NCBI GenBank assembly: GCA_050084515.1
Contig: CM114275.1
Span: forward strand, 25,482,001-25,546,000
Origin: Blasia pusilla
Taxonomy: Eukaryota; Marchantiophyta; Marchantiopsida; Blasiales
Reading direction: 5' to 3'
Length of the DNA stretch: 64,000 nucleotides
The notes below the pieces were generated by a model. It ran no database searches. It was not told the DNA's origin and saw nothing but the letters and a program-made list of their open reading frames with translations. The translations under genes and the position numbers were made by a program. This document shows positions 25,316 to 36,849 of this stretch, in pieces. How positions within the stretch are numbered: position 1 is the stretch's first letter; each line of letters opens with the position of its first letter.

Positions 25316-25623
25316 CAAGGTTGCATACGGACAAAGTGTGTGTCTGCAGACATGTCCATGTCCAAAAGACCTATCCGTGCATACCCCGGTTCCCGCGGCC
25401 CGCCCTTAGAGCCCGCCAAGCCTGTATCGGGCATCCAATCTGGCCAAGCTCGCACCGGTTTTGTGGCCCTTGGCTAGGGCCACCGCCAGGTGCGGGCCTA
25501 GGTATGGGCCACAAAACCGATACGGGCTCGGCAAGCTCTGAGGGAGGGCTTGGATGCGGGCCGTGGATACCCGAGCGGCATGTCCGTCCCACAAAAGGAC
25601 TTATCTATTTCCGTACAACCTTG
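25316..25623. mobile_element. hAT-like inverted-repeat element with GC-rich hairpin core, copy 4
   Basis: Starts CAAGGTTGCATACGGACA and ends TTTCCGTACAACCTTG, the clearest terminal inverted repeat of the family in this window. Subterminal 'gacatgtccatgtcc' follows the left end, and 'catgtccgtccca' precedes the right end. The core (about 25385-25580) is strongly GC-rich inside AT-rich DNA and contains an inverted repeat of 16 bp with one mismatch, at 25454-25469 and 25506-25521. The flanking 8-mers do not match. ORFs on both strands arise from the GC-rich core. Confidence 0.75.
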
Positions 25624-27254
25624 TTAATAGGATGGAAGAATTCAACACTTATTTTGGAGAGATGATTGAATGAAATGAAAGGGAAAGTTCGGAAGAAAAT
25701 CCGAATTTTTAGTCATAATGGATCTTGATCTACCATATTAAGAAAAATTGGAGGCTTTCTTAACATGAAAAGTTCGCATCATCAAGTAAAGTTTCATCTT
25801 ATAATTTTGTGATTTAAGTGGCTAGAGAAATTAAATATTAAATTTTGAGGCAAGGAGGAAAACCATGCATTTGTTAGATAACCTCCCTAAAAGTTAAAGT
25901 AACATTGAGTAAAAATAATTTCTCTGAAAAAAGTGGAGCCCAAAGGTCTAATTTTCAGAGTCTATTGTGTGATTTTATGATTTTGATGGCTCTCGTAATT
26001 TATGAGATATGATAGAAAATCCTCCAAGCAAGCCATCCCCAAAATTTGAATTGCAATCACATCGATAATAGAAACATGTGTCTAATCCATCTCATTCCAT
26101 GTAAAGTTTCTAGAGTGCCCCTTTTGGTTAATTGCAAACTTTGCTCAATGTTAGCTTTTAGAAACATGACAAATTAGACAACTCCAAAATCTAATCTAAC
26201 AAAAAACTAAAAAATACTCACACAAGGCCGAAAGATCCTCACCCAACCATGATTTTTTTTAATTTAACAAGAAAAGGAATAATTTGTAGAATATGTCTAA
26301 CTTGTCTCGTTCCATCAAAACTTTCTAAGGAGCATTCTTTTGGATAACTGCGAATGCTCCCCAAGAATAGGTTCTAGCAATTAAATACAGGAGAAAAATA
26401 CAACAAAAAAAATAAAATAAAATCTAAATAATTGATTTGAGCTTGAGTGCCAACAAGAGCTAGAGGAAGAGAGGAAGAGAGGAAGAGAGAAACAAACACA
26501 CGAGGCCCACCGGAGAGAACGAGGAAAAAGAGGTAAGGAAGGATGCTTATACTAGTCCCTAGGCTATCATGTCTAGATTCTACGCGAATAGAATATTTTT
26601 CCAAGCTTTGGATGCCTAAGAAAGACTCAAATTTTGGGAATTTTCATTGGATATCTAGTCTTACAATATGAATGTAATGAAATTGATTAACTCTTACATG
26701 GAGAAAATGAAAATTATGGGCAGAATATTCCTAAATATAATATGTGAAGTCATCTTTTCTAGAACGGAAGGCATTTATGCTAAATTGGAAAGAATATCTA
26801 TGCAACCGATATGAAAAGATCATGGATTAGTATGTATAGGTCAAGGATGATCTTTAACCTTAATATTCGAAGAACATCCTTGATCCTTCAATCTTTACAA
26901 AGAGAGAATAAGATCCCAAGTTTTTTTTCTTTCAGAGCTCTATCCCTTATTCTCCCTAAGGCCTCCATTTGGTGACCAAGTCATATCTCCTACCATAAGC
27001 CATAAATAATAAAGCATATGATGGGCATGATTACGTCTCTTGGTTGCCATTTAGGATCATGGTTTTCATCTTTTAAGTTGTGTAGATGATAACAACAATG
27101 TATGTTGTATAGTAATATGTATGGATTCAATAGACATACATATTACTCATACTTAACAAAGATTTTAAATGACTTTTAGTGAAATTTGTGAGAAAACACA
27201 ATGATCAAATCACTGAAATCTATTATAAATCTTGGAGATAGAAACTGCCTAGTC
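25624..27254. other. AT-rich DNA, no gene seen
   Basis: No recognisable coding sequence. A 'gaggaagagaggaag'-type purine tract lies near 26460. Confidence 0.35.
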
Positions 27255-27587
27255 TGTTGGTGCGCTCACAAAAGAGCTTCGATGGAACGTGAACATGGAG
27301 ATAACTCGACATACGAGAATGCGCTACCGCTGCGGCTCCCGACTATTTCACTACTTAGGAAACTAGGGTTTTTTACGTATTTTGCTTCGTTTCTATTAAT
27401 CAAGGTGCCTTGCAACCTGATGCAATATAGGGTTAGATAATCCTAGTAACACTACTCCATAAACCACCTACGTCATATTACTATGACTCCTTCGACGTCA
27501 AAGTCGGAACCATCAATCTAGGCTTCTCCTCATACAAGGGAATCGAACAGATTAATGGTGCTCAGAGAAGTGGATGTTGAGAATCCA
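27255..27587 (-). repeat. 3' LTR of the copia element
   Basis: About 333 bp with TG at 27255 and CA at 27586-27587 on the plus strand. The right part (about 27340-27587) is repeated at 30117-30316, sharing 'gaaactagggtttt', 'gttagataatcctagtaac', 'aagtcggaaccatcaatc' and 'gtggatgttgagaatcca'. Next to it at 27588-27616 is a CTC run which, read on the minus strand, is a purine tract ending in GGGGTT. It sits exactly where a polypurine tract should precede a 3' LTR. The left boundary is inferred from the TG and from the sequence lost in the other copy. Confidence 0.75.
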
Positions 27588-27640
27588 AACCCCTCCTCCT
27601 CCTCCTCCTCCTCCTCTTTCTCAATATCCACTCTCATGTG

Positions 27641-30126
27641 GACTAGTGTCTTGGATCGATGTCAAGACCCTTCAAATGTCGTTGAAGCTGATCTCCACTC
27701 AAGGCTTTGGTGAAGATGTCTGCACGGTTATCCTCTATTGGACAATAGACTAACTTCAAAACCTCTCTCTCTATCTACTCACGAATAAAATGATATTGGA
27801 TCTCTATGTGCTTTGTACGAGCATGAAGATTATCTGCTATGGCAATGCATCTCTGATTGTCACACCACATTACAGTAGCACTTTCTGGTGCTTCTCCTAT
27901 GTCCTCAAATATCCATCTCAACCATACTGCTTCACAAGACACATAAAAATCCGCCTTGTACTCTACCTCGGCAGAAGAAAGAGCCACTGTAGGTTGCTTC
28001 TTGCTGACCCATGACACCACCCCTGATCCTACCAAGAAGCAATAACCCAAAACTCATCTTCGAGAATTTAAGTCTCCTACCCAATCCGAGTCACAAAAGG
28101 CCGTACTCGATAGTGCCTTTGATGTACTTCAACGCACGCATCCCTGCCTTCCAATGATTCTCACGGGGCTTAGTTGAGAACCTACCCAACACTCCCACAG
28201 CGAAACTAATGTTTGGTCTTGTGTTGCACAAAAATATCAAACTGTCCACAGCCCTTCTGTACAACTTTTCATCTACCAATGATGAAACATCCTCCATTAA
28301 GAGTTTCAACTCTATCTCCATTGGCGAGACCATTACCTTACACTCGGTCATCCCAAATGCCTTCAAGATTTCTCTAGCATACTTTTGTTGAGAGAGAAAA
28401 ATAGAATCTGATTGTTGCCAAATCTCCAACCTTATAAAGTAGTGCAAAAGATCTAAATCTGACACTTCAAACTCAGATGTCAACACTTCCTTCATTTCCT
28501 CTATTTTCTTACTGTGGTCTCCAGTGATGATCAGATCATCCACATACAAAACTATCAACATATACATCCCATCTTCACAAAAGACATACAAATTTGCTTC
28601 TGACGGACTCTTGATGAGACCCCTCTCTCGGAAGAATGTATCTATTTGTTGATTCCGTACCCTTGGGGCTTGCTTCAACCCATACAATGCTCGATGAAGC
28701 AAACACACTTTCTCTTTTGATCCGGGTGTCTCAAAACCTGGTGGTTGAGATACATACACCTCCTCCTTGAGATTCCCGTTCAAAAATGCAGACTTTACAT
28801 CGTATTGGTATACATGCCAACGTCTTGTTGCTGCCACCGCTAGAATAACTCAAATGGTTGTCATCCTTGCAGTAGGAGCAAAAGTCTCATAGTTATCAAA
28901 ACCTTCGATCAGTGAACATCCTTGTGCAATCAACTTGGCTTTGAGTTTATCCAATGTACCGTCCAACTTGTACTTGGTCTTGTACACATATTTGGTGTGT
29001 ATTATCTTCCTATCCTTTGGCTTCTCAACCAAAGTCCAAGTTTCATTTCTTTGAATAGCGTCCATCTCCATTGAGGATGAGCAAGGGCCTCATCCACGCA
29101 TGATGGCTCTTCTATCTTCAAGACCTCTGTCATCAAGGCCATGTTGACAAGATGTGCGGAAGCTTTATTCTGCTCCTCTAGTCTCTTGGATCTCCTTGGA
29201 TGTGTAACAACTTCATCAGTTGCTGGTGGATCCTTACCATCCACGAGCTGCTTTATCCAGTTAGGGTATGACGACAGTAGTGGAAGAGCAGGCTGGTCTT
29301 TGTAATCATCACCAAATTCTTCTTCTTGATGATCTGGTGAAAACATTGATGGTATGCTCTGGTGGGTTATCTCTTCGTTTGATGATAATGTGGACGAACC
29401 ATTGATATCCGCCACTTGACGAGGTTATTCCTGGAACACCACATCACAACTCACTAGCATCTTCTTTGCCTCAGGACACCATAAGCGATAAGCTTTAGAC
29501 TCATCACTATATCCCATAAAGATGCACTACCTGCTCTTGGACTCCAACTTGGTCCTGGATGCTTCAGGAATATGTAGAAAGCACTCACTACCAAAAGTCC
29601 TGAAATGTTGGACTAATGGTACCTTACTTGAGTTTGCTTGATGAGGAGTCATTCCTTGCACTAACTTGGTAGCACTTCTATTTAGAATGTAAACGGTAGT
29701 ATTAAGAGCTTCATCCCAAAATCCTTCTTTCAAACCTTTTGCTGTCATCGTACATCTTGCTATCTCCACCATTGTACGGTTTCGACGCTCAACAACTCCA
29801 TTTTTGTTATGGTGTATGTGTTGTGGTTAACTCTCGCTTGATTCCATGCTCCCCAAATATTTATTGAATTCTATTGATAAGAATTTTTCTCCTCGATCGG
29901 TGTGAAGCTTCTGTATCTTCTTTCCTGTCTCATTCTCAACCAGCTTGTGCCATACTTTAAATTTTCCAAAAGCATTTGCCTTATAGAGGAAATGCATCCA
30001 CATCTTCTTACTATAATCGTCGACAACTAAAAAGAAGTAGGAAGAACCACCTAATGCCACTCTTCTCATTTTACCACATAGGTCAGCATGTATCAACTCT
30101 AGAGGAGCCTTTGCTCTATTACTCAA
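27641..30126 (-). pseudogene. Ty1/copia integrase-RT-RNase H relic
   Basis: Minus-strand pol of a copia element in typical copia order. The integrase core starts at 30126 with RAKAPLELIHADLCGKM, then VDDYSKKMW and HTDRGEKF, and after a frameshift NGVVERRNRTMVEIARC (to about 29760). The GYSDESKAYRLWCPEAKKM block follows near 29500, then the linker. Reverse transcriptase runs 29071-28091 with WTLVEKP, YDVKSAFLNG, ALYGLKQAPR and the catalytic YVDD (IVLYVDDLIITGD, near 28530). RNase H runs 28050 to about 27641, with SSAEVEYKA, RTKHIEI.YHFIRE and NRADIFTKAL. At least four breaks exist: the IN frameshift, a TAA after the VVFQE motif, a frameshift near 29060, and a TGA at 28850-28852 that reads as a changed CGA. 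Gag, protease and the integrase zinc finger are missing because the right LTR joins directly to integrase. Inactive. Confidence 0.95.
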
Positions 30127-30316
30127 GAAACTAGGGTTTTTCTTTGTTTCTATTAATAGAGTTAGATAATCCTAGTAACGCTATTCCATAAATCACCTAC
30201 GTTATATTACTATGACTTCTTCAACATCCAAGTCGGAACCATCAATCTAGGCTTCTCCTCATACAAGGGAGCCGATCATGTTAGTGGTGCTCAAAGAAGT
30301 GGATGTTGAGAATCCA
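30117..30316 (-). repeat. Truncated 5' LTR of the copia element
   Basis: This is a copy of the right part of the LTR at 27255-27587, ending with the same 'gttgagaatcca'. Its left end fuses with integrase codons at about 30117-30126, so roughly 130 bp of LTR plus all of gag, protease and early integrase were deleted together. The flanks tagtc (27250-27254) and ataaa (30317-30321) do not match, so no target-site duplication survives. Confidence 0.8.
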
Positions 30317-32034
30317 ATAAAATTTACACCAAGAGAATGATACAATTTTATCTCTTATGTTCCTTAGCAAGACAAAATTAAATAATTCGATATAAGCTCA
30401 TATTTAATTATTCTTAAGTATAATAATACTATAAGTCTATGTTCATAACCAATAAACTTGATATGTCGTTGACTTGTTTAACACATATTAGAACTTAGAG
30501 ACATATCAATTACAAGAAGATCCAAACCGATAGGCAAAAAGCTTTATGGCGAGGTCAAAAATATGGATTATATGATTGAATATATATGGATTATATGCTT
30601 AAGTATATCGACTCTAGATATATGGAAATATTTTTAAGGGGATTACCTGATTAAAGAAGGACTAGTTAGTTATTCCTTATGAGAGAATATGTATGACTCT
30701 ATATATATATCAATCAATCACTCATCATCCATGCTAACTTCTATACATAGATCATTTGAGTCTCAGCATTCTTAATAGCAATTTCCTAAACTAAGAAGTT
30801 GACTTAGAATTTGGATAACTATCAACCAAAAAAATTCCTCAAGATGTATTACGATTGTGGAGCCGATAATTGGGCTCTCAAATGTAATAGAGTTCTCATA
30901 TGGGGATAGTTTCCTACGTATTTTTCTACATGCTACAAAAATATTTTCTTGCAACCTAGGTAACACCTATCATATATTGAAGGATATAAAAAAATCAAGG
31001 TATCGCTAAATAATATAGATACTAATCGACCCAAATTATGTCTTAAAAATTCTATCCAATAGATTAATTCGATTACTCATGGTGGAAATTATGTCTGAAT
31101 GAAGTGAAGGACTATCTTAAAATAGAAGAAAAAGGTGATTCCTTATCTTTTACAAAACTAAAATATTCCAACGGAAATTTGTTTTTCTTAGAATAAGTCT
31201 ACACTTCTATGAGAATATAGTATTGTCTACTACACTACAAAATTACCATATGATGATGAGAATATTTTGTAATAGTACTCACTTACCATAAAATTTGGCA
31301 TCACTCCCTTTGATTCAATTTCTCCCCTCACTAAGTTCTTTATAGCTCTACTCATCACCTACCCTTTTGCAAACCCAAACCTTTGGGATAGGAAATTGGA
31401 GAAAGGTTTTTTTTTTAACAAATATTCCATATCCTACACTACATATAAATCATAAGAAAATGCAGTCTTTAGCTTGGATGATTAATAAGATGTTCATACC
31501 AAAATTACATTGAAAAAAATTATGACTGAAATTTTTTAATTGTAGTTAGAATACTAAAATAGCATAGTTCTAATTAATGACCAAGATGTAGAATTTGACA
31601 ATAATTTAGAAATTTCCCCTATGAACACATCAATATAGAATACTATAAAGTCATAAAGATGAGTAATAAAGATGTTTCATTGTGGAATAGAAAGTCGTAT
31701 TGTTGGTGTCTCACACTTTGACGACATATGTCTTCTTTGGAAGAGTATTAATAACAAGTTTTGATGCCAGAAAGATGAATGTTATATTGTACAAAAATTC
31801 AAATTTTAGAATCAAATAATGTGGCCACCTCCTAATGTAAGGTAAAAATAAAATAGTGGAATGACATGACACAAGAATATCTATACTATTAATGAAACTC
31901 ATAAGGTTGTTATAAATAGGAAAAAAAAAAGAAAATTTCTATTAAAAGTGAAGCACATGATCTAATTTACACCGTAGTTTAATTACATGTGATTTTTTTT
32001 CATCCACACAAGTGTTTGAGTAGTTATGTGAGGT
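30317..32034. other. AT-rich DNA, no gene seen
   Basis: Nothing recognisable. ORFs are short and AT-driven. Confidence 0.35.
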
Positions 32035-32119
32035 GCCCAACGGTGTACCTCGCAATAAGAGCCACCGATTAGAGAGGCGGTAGCATCGGTGGTTCTCATT
32101 GCAAAGTACATCGTTGGGC
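32035..32119. repeat. 35-bp-arm hairpin
   Basis: Arms at 32035-32069 and 32085-32119 flank a 15-nt loop. They match at 30 of 35 positions, and all five differences are transitions, two of which would form G:U pairs in RNA. The stem length and loop are compatible with a plant small-RNA precursor or with a small foldback element. It sits about 200 bp from the left edge of the MATE-containing GC-rich island. No promoter or expression evidence can be read from the sequence. Confidence 0.85.
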
Positions 32120-32259
32120 AAGAGTAGTTCCATGTCCTACCTTCAACCACACAAGCAACCTCTTGTAGGAGCATTGATCTTGTTATGTCTCAAGGTGGAT
32201 TCCAGACACTATATGATGTTGTGATTGTTGATCCAACATGTTGTGACTTGATGTGTTAG

Positions 32260-33592
32260 CCGTATTTGAAAAGCCGGTTGGAAATCTAAATTTACCGGCC
32301 CGGGCTCCGAACACCGGTTCTCGTGAAAAAACTCCTCGGACTATGATTAAATTCGACAAGAGAATAATTAAAGGCCGTCCGGTTGACTCTTGATTGCTAA
32401 CACTAATTTAGACCGCATTAAACGAGATTAATGATTTCATAATGGACGCCCATCCTCAGTCTTGGACAGGAACTCCCCGTACGCGTCACTATCTTTAGGC
32501 GGAATGTGACCGACTCCTGAATCTTCATCCCAAGCTCCCGACGGCGATAGGAACGAAGCCATGGTCGCATTCAATGGAACGTTACGTTCTCGCTTATTTT
32601 AGGCGAGAGTTTCCGCAGTATATCTGCGCTGTTTGGCGCGACCACAAGCACTCGATTTCACCAAAGCACGTGCGGCCTCGAGGAGGCCTCAGGCTCAGAG
32701 AAGCGACACTTAGATCGCACGAACCAGAGATTCGCAGCACCAGGTCGTCGTCTCCGTTTCAGGCAGACGAGTCCCACTGCTCGGGCAGTCAGCCGCCGGG
32801 AGGACTCCTGGGCAGATGTGGTGTGCGGACTCCCACCTGCGAAGCGGAGATTCTTTCCCCATCGCGCCGCTGCTTCTTACCGGCGTCGCTTGCTGGGTGA
32901 ACCGTTTCATTATTCACGAAGCAGTTGGGGTTAGTGAGACAAACCTGGGAGCATGGTTGCGAGTAAGAGAGAGTCGTTAGAAGACTCCGTACTCTGGCTG
33001 TACACGGCGGCCAATTCGGATGTGCTTACATGGTTATCTTCGAAATTTCGTGGGACGAGGTTGTTTGGCCAAATGCGTAGATGGCGAGATTCCCCTGACA
33101 TAATCTCTCTCTCCCCACTTAACCCCGACAGAGGATGGAAAATTTGTCTCTCACATCGGCACGAGAAAGTACACCGGAAAGGGGATAGGAGGCAGCTCGG
33201 AAGCGGTGGCGAAAGAAAAATCTTGGAATATCTGCTCAGATTTTTATCTACGTGGAATGACGATCGTTGCGTAGAACGAGTGGTGAGATCATGAGCCTCT
33301 AGCAGTACTGCTCTGTAACACGCAGACGAGACAGGCTGTTACAAATGGTGGGAGTTCCTCAGGTGGAACGTCCACGATTCATCCACAGATGTGATGGGGA
33401 ATGACTTCACATGCTTCACCACGGGAAGAAGAAAGAAGAGACGCAATGCAAGTTGGCGCTGGATCCGAAACTGAGACAAAAGTGAGAGTGTCGATTTACA
33501 AAGAATTTGATTTCTTACAGCTTCTCGCGTGTACTGCTAACAGTATCCGCACAGCTAATAAAATTACAAGTGTTGAGAACACGACTGAATAT
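32260..33592. other. GC-rich DNA downstream of the MATE gene
   Basis: The compositional change to GC-rich island starts near 32260. The region contains plus-strand ORFs at 32574-32900 and 32953-33294 and others on both strands, none recognised. The part next to 33592 must include the 3' UTR of the MATE gene, but I see no canonical AATAAA on the minus strand near its stop. Confidence 0.4.
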
Positions 33593-35795
33593 CTAGATCA
33601 GACCTACTGCTGATCGAAATTTCGACAGAGTATCTTCGCTGAGGAGCAGTCCGACCTCCTCGTCCGCACTCAGAGCTGCGGCCTTCGCCGCCGATGGCTC
33701 GTATAACTCTACGATCTCGACGAACTCCACCGCGCCCCCGGTGAGCTGTCTGGCTCTGAGCGCTTCGTAAGCCCACTCCGTTCGAAGAACGACGAAGAGT
33801 ACAGAGACGGCGCAGGCTGCTTGAGCAGCGAGCAGACCGTACCATAGGCCTTCAAACCCGACGCTCCACCAAAACGCCAACACAACAGCGACTGGCGTTC
33901 CCACGAAGTAGAAGGAGCCGAGATTGATCCTCGCAGCGATGGCAGGCCTGGCGCTGCCTCTCAGCACTCCACATCCTGTAGTCTGCGGACAGTTTCCCAG
34001 CTCACAGAGACCCATGATAGGCATTGCAGCTGCGGTGAGCTTCAGGACGGCATCATCATCCGTGAACAAACGCCCCCATTTGTGACGGAAAATCGTCGTC
34101 CACGTGACGCTGATCATAGCAACCACAACCGCGCAAGCCAATGTCACAAACGTGGCAATCCTAGCTCTCTCCGGTCGATTCGCTCCCAACTCATTGCCCA
34201 CTCGCGTGGAGACGGACGAGCTCAAGGCCAGAGGGAAAGTGTACATGAGGGAAGTGGTTTGAATAAGAATGGCTGTGGTCGCGACGGCCACCTGAGGATC
34301 CGGAAGGTATCCGGCCAAGAGAGTCATTATCTCGTACCACCACCACTCAAGGCAAATTGCGCAGCAGCTGGGAAGAGCCAAGCTTAGCAGCGGCCACCAT
34401 TCTTGCAGGCATGCGAGGGACCACGGAGCCCACGTCCGCTTGTGCTCACCCGAGAACCACAAGTAGCTCAAGAGGAAAATCACCGTGTTGAAGTTCGTCC
34501 ACACCGCCGCAATCGCGACTCCGGGGACGCCCATTTTCAGCACGAAAACCAGAACGATGTTGAGTGGCACGTGAATCAAGACGGCGAGCGCTGAGCACCA
34601 CGTCATAGGAGTAGTTATACCTTGCGAACGAAGGTACACTTTGAGAGGCTGAAGAAAGCTGTTCGCTACCAGATCGGGGAGGGAGTAGAGGCAGTACGTA
34701 CTCGCGACTGCAGTGATGGAACTGTCTTGACCCAGCCACAGCAGCAATGTTTCCAGATTTATCCACAACAGACTTATGGGAATGCACGCCGCCAGTAGAA
34801 TGAGAATTGTACGTTGAAGAGTCAGACCTATTAACGACCAATTTTTTGACCCGAAGGCCTGACCGCACACGGGATCCATCCCGGAAGCCAATCCGAAGAG
34901 AACAGAGTAGCCTGTGATATTGGTGAATCCTATCGACAAGGCGCCTCCCGCTAGCTCGAGCCCTCCTAGACGGCCCAGGCACAGAACCGAGACCATCGAC
35001 CGCAAATACACGACACAATTCGTCGCCGCCATAGGCACCGCGATGTTCGCTACCTCCTTCAGCTCCTCAATTATCTGCACAAATCCCAAACAGGGTCAAT
35101 CCACTGGGTACACGAGTTCCGAGGAGGGAGACTCCATAGAATTCCGCGACATCACCCCCACTCTAATGTCAATCCACTCCAGAGACAAAGCTAAAATCCA
35201 ACTCTCCATCTCATCACAACGGATAGGTGCGCCTGGGAAATTCAAGCTGAGATAGATAGAGCGCGGACAGTGTCTAGTTCACATCGTGGATAGCGTCACT
35301 GCATTGCCTCCAAGATAAGGAAATTTCATGAAACGATGATTTCAACAGCCCTACTCGGTCACTCCGACTGCAGACTAATTGCTCAAAAATTGTTCAGACA
35401 ACAGCTGAGAGCAGACGAGTTGATTGGTAGAATGAAGTTACACTCTCAAGTGCCTCGAAACTGCACAGAGCGTAGAATCTCCTAAAAAGCATCATGGTCC
35501 ACCCTCCCAATCGTCCTGACGCGCGCAGAACCCTCGTCGAGCGAACACATTGGTCATTCCGAAGAAGCAAAATCACCAGTTGGGCTTTCTAGATCACCCG
35601 CAGGTATAGACCTCAGGGTGAAAACACGAACAAAACCCTGCAATTCAGAAGACAAAAACTGTGGAAAGAGTGGGAGGAGAAGCCGCGATTCACCTGGAGC
35701 AGTGTGGGACGCTTGCTGAGGCCCGCGGTCTCGTTGCTCTCATCATCTTTAGGAGCAACCTCGGACAGTGGTAGCTTACGGATTTGGGTACCCAT
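33593..35795 (-). CDS. MATE efflux transporter (DETOXIFICATION family)
   Basis: Two-exon gene. Exon 1 (35795-35694) encodes 34 residues beginning [10 protein letters not shown] and ends CTCCAG before GT. The intron is 35693-35075 (619 bp) and ends TGTGCAG. Exon 2 (35074-33593) encodes 493 residues and the stop. Both junctions are phase 0, giving a 527-residue product, normal for plant MATEs. A TAG lies in frame 30 nt upstream of the ATG, fixing the start. An apparent ATG inside the intron (35089) is not the true start. The product should be a 12-helix membrane antiporter with two MatE repeats, a hydrophilic N-terminus and an acidic C-terminal tail. Visible family motifs are PVCGQAFG (residues 102-109), CLEWWWYE (275-282), [13 protein letters not shown] (323-335) and [14 protein letters not shown] (398-411). 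The last is typical, as I recall, of the plant DTX48-DTX56 clade, whose members have been linked to abscisic acid, iron and auxin-related transport. Substrate and membrane cannot be told from the sequence. No frameshift or missing motif is seen. Confidence 0.95.
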
Positions 35796-36500
35796 GCAAG
35801 CTTGAGGTAAACTGGCGAATCCCTACAATTCGCTTTGACCCGAGCTATGTGTGAATACTCTGTGATCTCAGAGGACCTGCGGATGTAGGAAGGGAAGGAA
35901 ATCCAAGCTCATCGCGTCCGGGCCAGACAGTAACCCGGGCTCACAACATGGCGAAGCGAAACGAAAGAACGCGTTTATTGACAACGAAGCTTAGCGGGAG
36001 AAGGCAGCACAGAACTACATGACGGCAGAGCCTGTGAAAGGATGACTTGGATGTTCGCGGAGGCATCCGCTGTGCTGCTGCGCCAGCCAGCGAGAGGGGA
36101 GCGAAGGTGGAAGATTGATGAGTGGGAAGGGACTCTACAATCACGATGGTGCCCACGGAGAGAGGAGAGAGTGTGGAGGTTTACGAGAGTCTAAAAATGT
36201 CCCGATGTAGCAGCAGCAGCAGACAGACAGAGCACTCGAGGAGTCTGGAGGTTTATGAAGCTCTACAGGCCGGAGGCGGAGACAACAAATGTGGAGTGAA
36301 GACAGGAGAAAGTGATCTCAAAGAAGAATCCACTTGAGAACATGGTTGATCACGGCTAGCGTGGAACAGAGAGTGGTGGGGTTCACTCACGGGCATAGCT
36401 CAGCTCAACTCAGCCCAACCCCGCTGACGACCAGGAATGAGTAGAGACAACCGCTGGCGCTGCCGCTCGAATGTAAGAAACTCAGCGACCAGCGCGCGTA
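35796..36500 (-). promoter_or_regulatory. Probable long 5' leader of the MATE gene with a uORF
   Basis: Between the MATE start and the TATA-like box lies about 0.7 kb of GC-rich sequence with purine-rich and (CAG)n-like tracts. On the minus strand it contains a 71-codon ORF (36156-35941) that starts MGTIVIVESL and ends before the MATE ATG, a candidate upstream ORF. It does not resemble a known protein and might instead be partly removed by a further leader intron. Extent inferred only from the TATA position. Confidence 0.35.
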
Positions 36501-36526
36501 ATTATACTCCTACCGCCGTTGCGGAT

Positions 36527-36536
36527 GATATTTATA
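36527..36536 (-). promoter_or_regulatory. TATA-like box upstream of the MATE gene
   Basis: Reads TATAAATATC on the minus strand, a good plant TATA match in otherwise GC-rich DNA and the only one I noticed between the MATE start and the edge of the island. A start site near 36500 would follow. Confidence 0.4.
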
Positions 36537-36849
36537 CCATACACCCATACATTCCAGTCTTTATTCACCCCGAGCCGTGCTCCTCTGAGTCCTGTCGCCC
36601 CAATCCTTACTCCCCCACGCCCTTCCTCAAATCTCTGCTTGCTTTGGAAGGCTGTCCGGTCTTAAACTTCACCCGGCACTTTGTAGACCTCCCCCTGTCG
36701 AATTATCGGACAAAAACGTATGCAACCCGTAGAAATTCCACATCACGTAGAAAACTATTAGGGCCATTCATTTCCTCCCGACGGAGAACAAAATACGGGG
36801 ACGGAGGAAATTCCGTGTCGTCCACACGAATGGATTTTATTGAATAATA

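Noticed and set aside
35075-35089. Translation start MGFVQ for the MATE gene, giving a 498-residue protein from one exon
   Set aside because: These five codons lie in the intron, just upstream of and including its GTGCAG acceptor. Splicing to the exon at 35694-35795 gives a family-typical N-terminus and length, with an in-frame stop before its ATG.
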